64,000 bases of DNA from Mucilaginibacter sp. KACC 22063 (GTDB lineage: Bacteria > Bacteroidota > Bacteroidia > Sphingobacteriales > Sphingobacteriaceae), in contig NZ_CP117877.1 in assembly GCF_028736115.1 (NCBI RefSeq), forward strand, positions 930,001-994,000, in the 5' to 3' direction. Below the pieces are notes generated by a model. It was not told where the DNA came from. It did not search any database and worked only from the letters and a program-made list of their open reading frames with translations. This document shows, one piece after another, positions 45,605-53,251 of this stretch. A program made the position numbers and the translations under genes. The first letter of the stretch is position 1. Each line of letters begins with the position of its first letter.

Positions 45605-46211
45605 TTTAAAAGGTGCCTGGAAAAACGATGAGCCTTCACGTGAGACGTCATTTAAAGAAATGGTGATGGGTAAAAGTATTTCGCCCATAGAAAGAATAAG
45701 GAGCAATATGCGTATGGAATTCATTGTCACAATTATCACCTACGCAATTATGTTATGGTTTTTATTCAGGAATCAACAATCACCATTGTTCTTTAATCTC
45801 ACACTGATAACCGTTTTTGTGCTGCTGATACTGAATACGTATTACTTTACACGGTTTTATATTTTCTATAATTCAATAGCGAGGTTTGATGTAAGCACCA
45901 AAGAAAGTGTGGAACGTGTAGTTTTTGATCTGAAACTAAATATGGAGTTATACCGCGCCTACAATTTATGCGTTACGCCATTTGCCTTGATGATAGCTGT
46001 TATACTTTTATGCGGAAAATGGGCTATAGCTTTTTTATCTGTAGCTCTAAATTCACAAAACGCGATATTTAACTTAAGTTATGTATTGGCTGCTTTACTG
46101 ATCTCTTTTGTGCTTACCTACTTGTTTACAGAACTGCACCTGAAAAGTAAGTATGGAAGACCGCTTAAAGAGCTAAAAGCAATACTGAATGAACTAAACG
46201 ATATTACTTAG
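45591..46211 (+). CDS. Membrane protein, putative anti-sigma partner
   Basis: 206 aa. A cytoplasmic N-terminal segment (MNIDDLKGAWKNDEPSRETSFKEMVMGKSISP, about 40 residues) is followed by four hydrophobic helices (FIVTIITYAIMLWFLF; LTLITVFVLLILNTYYF; LCVTPFALMIAVILLCG; LSYVLAALLISFVLTYLF). No ZAS zinc motif (HxxxCxxC) is present. The 14-nt overlap with the ECF sigma gene makes a membrane-bound anti-sigma role likely, but this is inference from position; the DDLKGAW...EPS start is common in Bacteroidota proteins of this kind. Confidence 0.7.
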   Translation: MNIDDLKGAWKNDEPSRETSFKEMVMGKSISPIERIRSNMRMEFIVTIITYAIMLWFLFRNQQSPLFFNLTLITVFVLLILNTYYFTRFYIFYNSIARFDVSTKESVERVVFDLKLNMELYRAYNLCVTPFALMIAVILLCGKWAIAFLSVALNSQNAIFNLSYVLAALLISFVLTYLFTELHLKSKYGRPLKELKAILNELNDIT

Positions 46212-46252
46212 ATTTCATGCGAGATGCTTACCGTTAAATAGTATGCCTTTTA

Positions 46253-46260
46253 TATCTTTG
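46253..46260 (+). promoter_or_regulatory. -7 box (TATCTTTG) directly before prfB
   Basis: Exact TAnnTTTG ending 5 nt before the ATG at 46266. No -33 TTG in the expected window. Confidence 0.45.
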
Positions 46261-46265
46261 CTTTT

Positions 46266-47358
46266 ATGACTAAAGAACAGATCCAGGATTTGAGGGATAG
46301 AACAGCTTCCCTGAGGAGGCATCTTTGACATCGACAAGAAGCTCGATGAATTGCAAAAAGAACAGGAAATAACCATAGGCCCCAACTTTTGGGACCATCC
46401 TAAAGATGCCGAAAAGGTATTAGCATCTATCAAAACTAAAAAAGTATGGACAGATGCTTACCAAAAAGTGGCATCCATTATAGACGATACCGGCGTTTTA
46501 TTTGAATTTTACCAAAGTGGCGATGCCACCGAAGCTGAAATGCAGGAACAGTTTAACCAGGCAACAAAAGCCATGGAGGAACTGGAATTTAAAAACATGC
46601 TCTCGGCAGAAGAAGATCAGCTGAACGCGGTGTTACAAATTACAGCAGGTGCCGGTGGTACAGAAAGCTGCGACTGGGCGAGCATGCTGATGAGAATGTA
46701 TATTATGTGGGGCGAAAAAAACGGCTACAAGGTTACCGAGCAGGATTACCAGGAAGGTGATGTAGCCGGTATTAAAACCGTTACTCTTCAGCTGGAGGGC
46801 GAGTTTGCATACGGCTACCTGAAAGGCGAAAACGGCGTACACCGCTTAGTGCGTGTTTCCCCTTTTGATGCCAATGCCAAACGCCATACCTCATTTGCTT
46901 CGGTGTATGTTTACCCATTGGTTGACGATACGATTGAAATTGAAGTTAACCCCGCCGATATCGAGTTTGAGACCTTCCGTTCGGGTGGTGCAGGTGGCCA
47001 GAATGTGAACAAGGTGGAAACCGCCGTTCGCTTATACCACAAACCTTCTGGTATCATTATCAAAAACCAGGAGTCGCGCTCGCAACTGCAAAACAAAGAG
47101 AACGCCATCCGCTTGTTGAAATCGCAGTTGTATGAAATTGAAATGCGTAAACGCATGGAAACCAGCAATGCTATTGAAGGTGCTAAGAAAAAGATAGAAT
47201 GGGGGTCGCAAATACGTAATTATGTATTACATCCTTATAAGCTGGTGAAAGACTTACGTACGGATTACGAAACATCAAATGCGCAGGCAGTGCTCGATGG
47301 TGAAATTGATGAATTCCTGAAAGCTTACCTGATGGAATTTGGTGGGGGAAGAGGATAG
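46266..47358 (+). CDS. prfB: Peptide chain release factor 2, programmed +1 frameshift
   Basis: RF2 recognises UGA and UAA stops. The gene starts at ATG 46266 and reads 20 codons to an in-frame TGA at 46326-46328. The site CTT TGA C is preceded by the Shine-Dalgarno-like AGGAGG (46314-46319), the classical autoregulatory signal. A +1 shift on CTT joins frame 46327-47358, giving about 363 aa, normal for RF2. The second part has the SPF tripeptide ([15 protein letters not shown]) and GGQ motif ([19 protein letters not shown]). A simple ORF call starting at 46351 would miss the first 28 residues. A palindromic terminator follows at 47365. Confidence 0.96.
46314..46329 (+). promoter_or_regulatory. 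prfB +1 frameshift site
   Basis: AGGAGG, 3 nt, CTT, TGA, C: Shine-Dalgarno-like stimulator, slippery CTT and in-frame UGA stop with the following C that makes it a poor terminator. Low RF2 allows the shift and restores RF2. Confidence 0.93.
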
Positions 47359-47364
47359 ATTTAA

Positions 47365-47400
47365 AAGGCTTGTAATTTAAATTACAAGCCTTACTTTTAT
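47365..47400 (+). terminator. Terminator of prfB
   Basis: A 28-nt perfect palindrome (47365-47392; arms AAGGCTTGTAATTT and complement) followed by ACTTTTAT, 6 nt after the prfB stop. Confidence 0.75.
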
Positions 47401-47429
47401 AAGATAACTCAATTATTACCAATACCCTC

Positions 47430-48344
47430 ATGAGAAATCGCTTTTTGTTAACGCTATTTGCTGCAATGCTATTTTCAAAACTATTCGCCCAGCAAGCAGA
47501 GCCAATAAATTTATATCCTAACGGAATACCTAACAGTAAGCCAACACCAGCTATTTACAAAGAGAAAATGGAAAATGGCGATTGGGTTACTTTGGTAAGT
47601 ACGCCGCAGCTTACGCCGTTTTTGCCGACTAAAGATAAAGCCAATGGTACGGCTATTGTCATTTGCCCGGGTGGGGGTTATGCAGGTTTGTCGTACGTAA
47701 AAGAGGGAATGAAGATTGCCCAACGCTTTAATGAGATTGGGGTAACTGCTTTTTTGTTAAAGTACCGCCTGCCAAGTGATTTGATTATGCAGGACAGGAG
47801 TATCGGTCCATTGCAGGATGCACAGCGCGCTATTCAAATAGTGCGTGAAAATGCAGCTAAGTGGAATGTTGATCCCAACAAGATCGGTATTATCGGTTTT
47901 TCGGCTGGCGGTCATTTAGCATCAACAGCAGGAACGCACTTTGATAAAGTGGTGATTGAGAATAAAGCCAATATCAGCGTTCGCCCTGATTTTATGGCGC
48001 TTATTTATCCTGTTATTACCTTCGGCGAATATACTCATCAGGGGTCAAAAGAAAACCTGGTAGGAAAAAGTGCCAGCCGGCAACAGGTTGACCTTTATTC
48101 AAATGAAAAGCAAATTACGGCTAATACCCCACCTGTATTTATTATCCATGCGCAGGATGATGATGTGGTGCCGGTGCAAAACACGCTGATGTTTTACGAT
48201 GCATTGCTGAAAAATAAAGTAAAAGCCGAAATGCATATTTACCAATCGGGCGGACATGGCTTTGGGCTAAACAACCCCCGTGAAAAACAAGACTGGTTTG
48301 CAAGCTTAACCGAATGGATGAAACTTAACGGCTGGGTAAAGTAG
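47430..48344 (+). CDS. Secreted alpha/beta-hydrolase (esterase-like)
   Basis: 304 aa. Signal peptide 1-20 (ends KLFAQ). Alpha/beta-hydrolase fold with the oxyanion segment CPGGGYAGLSYVKEG, the nucleophile elbow GFSAGGHLAS (Ser of G-x-S-x-G), the acid region HAQDDDVVPVQNTLM and the catalytic His in SGGHGFGL. Such enzymes in this phylum are often annotated as acetyl xylan or carbohydrate esterases (BD-FAE-like). Substrate not determinable. It stands alone; downstream is a palindromic repeat and a convergent gene. Confidence 0.88.
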   Translation: MRNRFLLTLFAAMLFSKLFAQQAEPINLYPNGIPNSKPTPAIYKEKMENGDWVTLVSTPQLTPFLPTKDKANGTAIVICPGGGYAGLSYVKEGMKIAQRFNEIGVTAFLLKYRLPSDLIMQDRSIGPLQDAQRAIQIVRENAAKWNVDPNKIGIIGFSAGGHLASTAGTHFDKVVIENKANISVRPDFMALIYPVITFGEYTHQGSKENLVGKSASRQQVDLYSNEKQITANTPPVFIIHAQDDDVVPVQNTLMFYDALLKNKVKAEMHIYQSGGHGFGLNNPREKQDWFASLTEWMKLNGWVK

Positions 48345-48365
48345 TTTAGAAGTAATGTGCCTCTT

Positions 48366-48429
48366 TGTCATTTCGAGCAAAGTGAGAAATCTATTTCAAT
48401 AAGATTTTTCGTTATCACTCAAAATGACA
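48366..48429. repeat. Palindromic intergenic repeat (TCATTTCGAG type)
   Basis: TGTCATTT (48366-48373) / AAATGACA (48422-48429) ends, inner AAATCT (48387-48392) / AGATTT (48402-48407). CATTTCGAGCAAAGTGAGAAATCT is a close variant of a word family I know as widespread in Bacteroidota. It lies between convergent genes and might also act as a terminator. Confidence 0.7.
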
Positions 48430-48449
48430 GGTTGGCTATCAGCACAGGA

Positions 48450-49310
48450 TCACTCGCTTACGATCTCTAACAACTCATTTAATTCACGCACCTTATCTGT
48501 TGAGCCTAATTGTTCATAGGCACTGATCAGGTTGCGTAATATGCGGCGAATAATATCCTGGTTTGAGCAAGGTTCGTAAAACTGGCTTTCGGCTTTTAGG
48601 CCAAGCTGTTTTAAAAACATGTCTACATCCCTGCGGCCAAAGATCAGCCCTTTGTTAAAGGCGTTGATATAAAATAGGATACCGCTTTCAAATTCGCTTT
48701 CTCTGGTTTCATCAACATAAGCCAATATAAAATGCTGGGGCAGGTTAACGCCGTAAACCGGGATATCCAGCTTTTGCGCAACGGTAGAATAAATAATAGC
48801 TAAAGAGATCTGATTGCCCTTTTTTGACTCCAGCACCTGACTGATGTAACTGTTTTGCGGATCCTGGTGACTGGTGGTGTTTCCACTAAAACCATGTATG
48901 TTGTAAAATATATGGTTAATCAGTTTCACCTGTTCAACCGGGCTACCCTGGTATTGCATTTGCAGCCATACATCGCGTTTAATGTCCTCTATCTGATTAA
49001 TGATCTTTTGCTCGTCCAGGTCAGGGTATTGGTATTTGTTGATAGTGAGGGCACCTTGCAATAGATCAAATGCACCACCCTGGTACCATAGCTTTAAGTC
49101 GTTTTTAACATTAGTGAATTGTATCTCATGTACCAGATCGGCAATACGTTCTTGCAACAGCGGATCAAAGGCTTCGCCAAAGGCATTCTCTAAATAGTCT
49201 ATTGCTTCGCTGCCTAATGAAAACAATTTGTCGTGTACGTGGTTGAAAATCTCCTGATCGGGATCGTCTAAAAGTTTTATTAAATAGTTAATTTCTGATG
49301 GATCGATCAT
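48450..49310 (-). CDS. SirB1/transglutaminase-like family protein
   Basis: 286 aa. A HEAT-like helical start (INYLIKLLDDPDQEIFNHVHDKLFSLGSEAIDYLENAF) is followed by a transglutaminase-like core (QLQYQGSPVEQVKLINHIFYNIHGFSGNTTSHQDPQNSYISQVLESKKGNQISLAIIYSTVAQKLDIPVYGVNLPQHFILAYVD in shorter pieces: SKKGNQISLAIIY, GVNLPQHFIL) and a C-terminal TPR-like helix pair. It belongs to the SirB1/YchA-like family. The core motif has Asn where a Cys nucleophile would be, as in the family, so protease activity is not expected. Function unknown. It is divergent from the methyltransferase gene with a 30-nt gap. Confidence 0.85.
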   Translation of the reverse strand: MIDPSEINYLIKLLDDPDQEIFNHVHDKLFSLGSEAIDYLENAFGEAFDPLLQERIADLVHEIQFTNVKNDLKLWYQGGAFDLLQGALTINKYQYPDLDEQKIINQIEDIKRDVWLQMQYQGSPVEQVKLINHIFYNIHGFSGNTTSHQDPQNSYISQVLESKKGNQISLAIIYSTVAQKLDIPVYGVNLPQHFILAYVDETRESEFESGILFYINAFNKGLIFGRRDVDMFLKQLGLKAESQFYEPCSNQDIIRRILRNLISAYEQLGSTDKVRELNELLEIVSE

Positions 49311-49340
49311 TGTTGTCTCCCTTTATCTATTTTTACCACC

Positions 49341-50126
49341 ATGTTTAAATGGCAATTTGCTAAAGATTACCTGCAACACCGTATAACTGCAAAAACCAGG
49401 CACGGTTTGCATTCTCCTTTCGTTTACCGTTTGGTAGATGATGTAATTTACGATTTCAAGCCAAAAAAAGTATATCCTGAAGTTGAGAATCTGAGAAAAC
49501 AACTTTTGGCTGACGATAGAAGCATTACCGTTACCGACCTTGGCGCCGGCTCGCATGTGAACAATAACAAGCAAAAGCAAATAAGCCAGATTGCACGCAA
49601 TGCTTTAAAACCACCTAAATTAGCACAACTGCTGCATCGGCTGGTGGCCGACCTGCAACCCCGTAATATGATAGAGCTGGGCACTTGCCTGGGTATAACA
49701 TCTTTGTATTTGCAAAAGGCGGCACCACAAGCTAAACTATATACGTTAGAGGGATGCCCCGAAACCGCGAAAGTAGCAAAGCAAGGCTTTGAAGAAGCGG
49801 GTGAGAAGGATATCAATCTGATTACAGGCAACTTTAATGATACCTTGCCGGGGTTGATCAATGAGCTGCCGCAGCTTGACTTTGTGTTTATCGACGGTAA
49901 CCATACCAAACAGGCCACGCTCGACTATTTTAACTGGAGTTTGCCTAAAATACACGAAGGCACATTGATGATATTTGATGATATCTACTGGAGCAAGGGC
50001 ATGAAAGAAGCCTGGGAGATCATCAAAGCGCACCCGCAGGTGAGTATTACTGTCGATCTTTTTTGGATAGGGTTAGTTTTTTTCAGAAATGGAAAGCCGA
50101 AGGAAGATTTTAAAATCAAGTTTTAG
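49341..50126 (+). CDS. Class I SAM-dependent methyltransferase
   Basis: 261 aa. Rossmann-like fold: motif I in NMIELGTCLGITSLYLQKA, TLEGCPETAKVAKQGFEEAG (acidic residue for the ribose hydroxyls), then LDFVFIDGNHTKQATLDYF (motif IV-like, with Asp and His) and GTLMIFDDIYWSKGMKEAW. The EGCP...FIDGNH pattern resembles O-methyltransferases of the catechol/caffeoyl-CoA type. Substrate unknown. The first 90 residues (MFKWQFAKDYLQHRITAKTRHGLHSPFVYRL) form a helical extension. It is followed at 19 nt by the AT-rich orphan. Confidence 0.88.
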   Translation: MFKWQFAKDYLQHRITAKTRHGLHSPFVYRLVDDVIYDFKPKKVYPEVENLRKQLLADDRSITVTDLGAGSHVNNNKQKQISQIARNALKPPKLAQLLHRLVADLQPRNMIELGTCLGITSLYLQKAAPQAKLYTLEGCPETAKVAKQGFEEAGEKDINLITGNFNDTLPGLINELPQLDFVFIDGNHTKQATLDYFNWSLPKIHEGTLMIFDDIYWSKGMKEAWEIIKAHPQVSITVDLFWIGLVFFRNGKPKEDFKIKF

Positions 50127-50145
50127 AGTGATTTGGAATTAGAGG

Positions 50146-50667
50146 ATGAAAGTAATTAGAGCAGCTTTATTAATTATCGTACTTAGTTCGAACTGTTATG
50201 CTGGAAATAGTACCATACCAAAATGGTTTTTACAAACATTTACTTTTTTAAAATTAGAGAAGCAGTTTAGAATCATTGAGTCAAGTAAGCCAGTATTTCT
50301 TGAAGCCGATTTTAATGGAGATAAACAAAATGATATAGCTGTACAGGTAATTGATTTAAAAAGTAAAAAGAAGGGTATTATAATTATTGATGGTGGACAA
50401 AATAATTACTCCGTTTTTGGTTGTGGAAAAAAGTTTGCCGATGAAATCTTTTCTGACACAAATTGGATTACTGGTTGGAGAATATTTAAAAGTAAATATG
50501 CTTATAAACCAATGTTTAACGCCGATGGAGATATAATAGGGAACAAAAAGATAATTTTAAAAAATCCAGCTATTAGCATTTATAACATAGAAGATGGAGA
50601 TGAAGTTGCTGGTCAAATAATATATTGGAACGGAAATAAATATGTCTCGATCCACCAAGGGGAATAA
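50146..50667 (+). CDS. AT-rich orphan secreted protein
   Basis: 173 aa. Signal peptide 1-19 (LLIIVLSSNCYAG). The mature part has EADFNGDKQNDIAVQVIDLKSKKKGIIIIDGG, a calcium-loop or FG-GAP-like strand pattern, then YKPMFNADGDIIGNKKIILKNPAISIYNIEDGDEVAGQIIYWN. No named family recognised. Codon use is clearly more A/T-rich than in the neighbouring genes (many AAA, AAT, ATA, TTT), suggesting recent acquisition or weak selection. A hairpin terminator sits on its stop codon. Confidence 0.7.
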   Translation: MKVIRAALLIIVLSSNCYAGNSTIPKWFLQTFTFLKLEKQFRIIESSKPVFLEADFNGDKQNDIAVQVIDLKSKKKGIIIIDGGQNNYSVFGCGKKFADEIFSDTNWITGWRIFKSKYAYKPMFNADGDIIGNKKIILKNPAISIYNIEDGDEVAGQIIYWNGNKYVSIHQGE

Positions 50668-50702
50668 GCGGCATTTTTAAATCTTAAAATTGCCGCTTAT
50701 TC
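50662..50702. terminator. Bidirectional terminator at the end of the AT-rich gene
   Basis: GAATAAGCGGCA (50662-50673) / TGCCGCTTATTC (50691-50702), with an inner TTTTAA/TTAAAA extension. The stop codon TAA is in the left arm. It separates two convergent genes. Confidence 0.8.
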
Positions 50703-50705
50703 AAT

Positions 50706-51842
50706 TTAAAACGATTCCCCAAGGCTTAGATATAAGCCGCTCTGTCTGTTCTCGCCGGGGCGCTTTTCTCCCCATCCATAATCTACGCGCATTGACAGGC
50801 CTTTTTGTACATCAAAGAAATAGCGCAGTCCGCCGCCGTAATTAGGTTTAAGGTCGTTAAAACTAAAGCTATTGTTAAACACAGTGCCGGTGCCTGCAAA
50901 GCCTACAATACCAATGCGGTCGCTTAAGCGGAAACGTAATTCGGTTTGTCCGGCAATCAAGTTGCGGTCTCGATAACGGCCGTTATAATATCCGCGCATC
51001 ATTTCGTCGCTGCCCAAAGCTGGGAGCAGGTAAAAAGGCGAGCGCGAGCCTGTAAGATTCTGATCCTGTATATCAACTCCCAATACAAAGCGTTTGCTTA
51101 ACTGAAAAAATTGGGAATATTCGATATTCAGAAATCCACCACGATAACTGTTATTGCCAAACAAGCCCTGCATCCAGTTAAAGTAACTGGTAATGATCAT
51201 ACCTTTTGTAGTGTACGTATTGTTATTACGCGAATCATAAATAAAGCTTGGCCCTACAAAAATACTGCCGCCACCTTTCGGGTCTTCCAACCTTGGCTCA
51301 GTTGTAAAGATGCCACCGGGATCATGGTCGTGAAAGGTATAATTAAAACCTCCGGCTACCACTCCCAGATAAATATTATTGCCCAGGTTTTTGTCGGCTT
51401 CAAAGTTTAATTTAAAACGTTTCTGCCCTAATTTATCCTCATTGGCTTTTAGGGTATTATTCCCAATGCCATAGAAATTTGCAGGGAAGTTAATAAAGCT
51501 TGCGGCAGCTATGTAGTGCCATTGGTTTTGCGGTGTCCAGTAGCTGGTGCTTAAGCTGGCGCGTTCTTGTCCTTTAGTAGTAATTGTAGCATAACCGAAA
51601 ACGTTAGATACACGCGTTCCCGGATGCAAAGTGTCGGTATAAAAAGAATAAAGTGCCGAGCCGCCAACCTCTAAGCCTGTTTCAGGAGCAGAGCTAAGTA
51701 CAGGCAGCAGGAAAAAGCTTGGTCGGTGTGTACTGTCCTTTTCAAAAAGCATGCGGCGTATAAAGCCCGGCAAAAACTTCATTTGCGCCATTGAGGGTAC
51801 AGCGACTATCAGCAGCAGTAAAAGTGTAAGTATTTTCTTCAT
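50706..51842 (-). CDS. BamA/surface-antigen-type outer-membrane barrel
   Basis: 378 aa. Signal peptide 1-19 (VAVPSMAQ). The rest is a surface-antigen (Bac_surface_Ag) barrel: FLLPVLSSAPETGLEVGGSALYSFY at the N terminus, alternating aromatic strands, the conserved strand GPSFIYDSRNNNTYTTKG, the DEMMRGYYNGRYRDRNLIAGQTELRFRL segment and the C-terminal VQKGLSMRVDYGWGEKRPGENRQSGLYLSLGESF ending in Phe. There are no POTRA domains, so this is a short TamA/patatin-barrel-like protein, not the essential BamA. Function unknown. Confidence 0.87.
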   Translation of the reverse strand: MKKILTLLLLLIVAVPSMAQMKFLPGFIRRMLFEKDSTHRPSFFLLPVLSSAPETGLEVGGSALYSFYTDTLHPGTRVSNVFGYATITTKGQERASLSTSYWTPQNQWHYIAAASFINFPANFYGIGNNTLKANEDKLGQKRFKLNFEADKNLGNNIYLGVVAGGFNYTFHDHDPGGIFTTEPRLEDPKGGGSIFVGPSFIYDSRNNNTYTTKGMIITSYFNWMQGLFGNNSYRGGFLNIEYSQFFQLSKRFVLGVDIQDQNLTGSRSPFYLLPALGSDEMMRGYYNGRYRDRNLIAGQTELRFRLSDRIGIVGFAGTGTVFNNSFSFNDLKPNYGGGLRYFFDVQKGLSMRVDYGWGEKRPGENRQSGLYLSLGESF

Positions 51843-51984
51843 GTAACGGTTGACGAACGCAAAGAAAAGGTTTTTGTTGACTTGCGAGGCACATTATTAT
51901 TTAAGTTGGCAACACCTGACATTGTGTAGACGCAGCATGCAGCATAAAATCCGAAATTGAACACCCGAAATCCGAAATTCTCTA

Positions 51985-51992
51985 TACCTTTG
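51985..51992 (+). promoter_or_regulatory. -7 box upstream of the DHS-like gene
   Basis: TACCTTTG matches TAnnTTTG, 24 nt before the ATG at 52017. A TTG lies 25 nt upstream (51957-51959), slightly too far, so partial support. Confidence 0.45.
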
Positions 51993-52016
51993 CCCCCGCA
52001 ATATATTTAGTTGAAA

Positions 52017-52997
52017 ATGAGTACTACAAGAGGCCCGATATCTCAGTTTATTGAGAGAAATTATTTGCATTTTAATGCTGCTGCATTAGTTGATGCAGCT
52101 AAAGGATACGAAACCCACCTGCTGGAAGGCGGTAAAATGATGGTTACCCTTGCCGGTGCCATGAGTACTGCCGAACTGGGTATTTCACTTGCTGAAATGA
52201 TCCGTCAGGGTAAAATTGATATTATCTCATGTACAGGTGCCAACCTTGAAGAGGATATCATGAACCTGGTTGCGCACTCGCATTACAAACGCGTGCCTAA
52301 CTACCGCGACTTAAGCCCGCAGGATGAATGGGATTTGTTAGAAAACCATTACAACCGTGTAACGGATACCTGTATCCCTGAAGAAGAGGCTTTCCGCCGT
52401 TTGCAAAAACACATCCATAAGATATGGAAAGATGCCGACGACAGTGGCGAGCGTTATTTCCCGCACGAGTTTATGTACAAGATATTATTAAGCGGCGAGC
52501 TTGAGCAATATTATGAGATCGACCCGAAAAACTCATGGATGCTTGCAGCTGCTGAACGTAATTTGCCAATTGTTGTACCAGGCTGGGAGGACTCTACCAT
52601 GGGTAACATCTTTGCATCATACGTTATCAAAGGTCAGATAAAAGCTACCACCATGAAAAGCGGTATCGAATACATGGCATGGCTTGCCGACTGGTATGTA
52701 AAGAACTCTGAAGGCAAGGGAATAGGCTTTTTCCAGATTGGTGGCGGTATAGCAGGCGATTTTCCCATCTGTGTTGTGCCGATGCTTTACCAGGATATGG
52801 AAATGGAAAACATTCCGTTCTGGAGTTATTTCTGCCAGATATCTGATTCAACAACCTCATATGGTTCATACTCAGGCGCTGTGCCAAATGAAAAGATTAC
52901 CTGGGGTAAGCTTGACGTAAATACGCCTAAGTTTATTGTTGAAAGCGATGCAACTATCGTAGCGCCATTAATTTTTGCCTGGGTACTAAAACAATAA
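52017..52997 (+). CDS. Deoxyhypusine-synthase-family enzyme
   Basis: 326 aa from the ATG at 52017 (MSTTRGPISQFIERNYLHFNAAAL). It has the deoxyhypusine synthase fold, which transfers a 4-aminobutyl group from spermidine with NAD+. Recognisable parts are FLTLAGAMSTAEL-like MVTLAGAMSTAELG, ISCTGANLEEDI, VVPGWEDSTMGN, GGGIAGDFPICV and the C-terminal KITWGKLDV that carries the active-site Lys region of eukaryotic enzymes. Bacteria have EF-P instead of eIF5A, so the natural acceptor is uncertain; homospermidine synthase or another polyamine reaction is plausible (inference). It is followed by a terminator. Confidence 0.9.
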   Translation: MSTTRGPISQFIERNYLHFNAAALVDAAKGYETHLLEGGKMMVTLAGAMSTAELGISLAEMIRQGKIDIISCTGANLEEDIMNLVAHSHYKRVPNYRDLSPQDEWDLLENHYNRVTDTCIPEEEAFRRLQKHIHKIWKDADDSGERYFPHEFMYKILLSGELEQYYEIDPKNSWMLAAAERNLPIVVPGWEDSTMGNIFASYVIKGQIKATTMKSGIEYMAWLADWYVKNSEGKGIGFFQIGGGIAGDFPICVVPMLYQDMEMENIPFWSYFCQISDSTTSYGSYSGAVPNEKITWGKLDVNTPKFIVESDATIVAPLIFAWVLKQ

Positions 52998-53056
52998 TGC
53001 GATAATGCAAATTGTAATAGTTACACATTATGCAATTTCTTTAACAGATATATAAT

Positions 53057-53090
53057 AAAAGCCCTCTTATTGTACTTTGAGGGCTTTTTT
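53057..53090 (+). terminator. Terminator of the DHS-like gene
   Basis: AAAAGCCCTC (53057-53066) / GAGGGCTTTT (53079-53088), 12-nt loop, then a T6 run. Confidence 0.88.
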
Positions 53091-53136
53091 GTGATTTGTT
53101 TAGAACGATTATAAATTAGAGTTTACTGTCATTAAT

Positions 53137-53169
53137 TTGTCAGCGATACTGTAATAAGTTATACTTTTG
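53137..53169 (+). promoter_or_regulatory. Promoter of the act-cox operon
   Basis: TTG (53137-53139, part of TTTG), 22 nt, TACTTTTG (53162-53169): a full consensus match in the 254-nt gap before actA, leaving a leader of about 75 nt. Confidence 0.7.
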
Positions 53170-53251
53170 TGGACTGTAAAAAAGCTTGTCAGCTACATCT
53201 ATAAGCGCATTACACAAATAAAATAGAAATTATTTAGCACAAATACACTGT

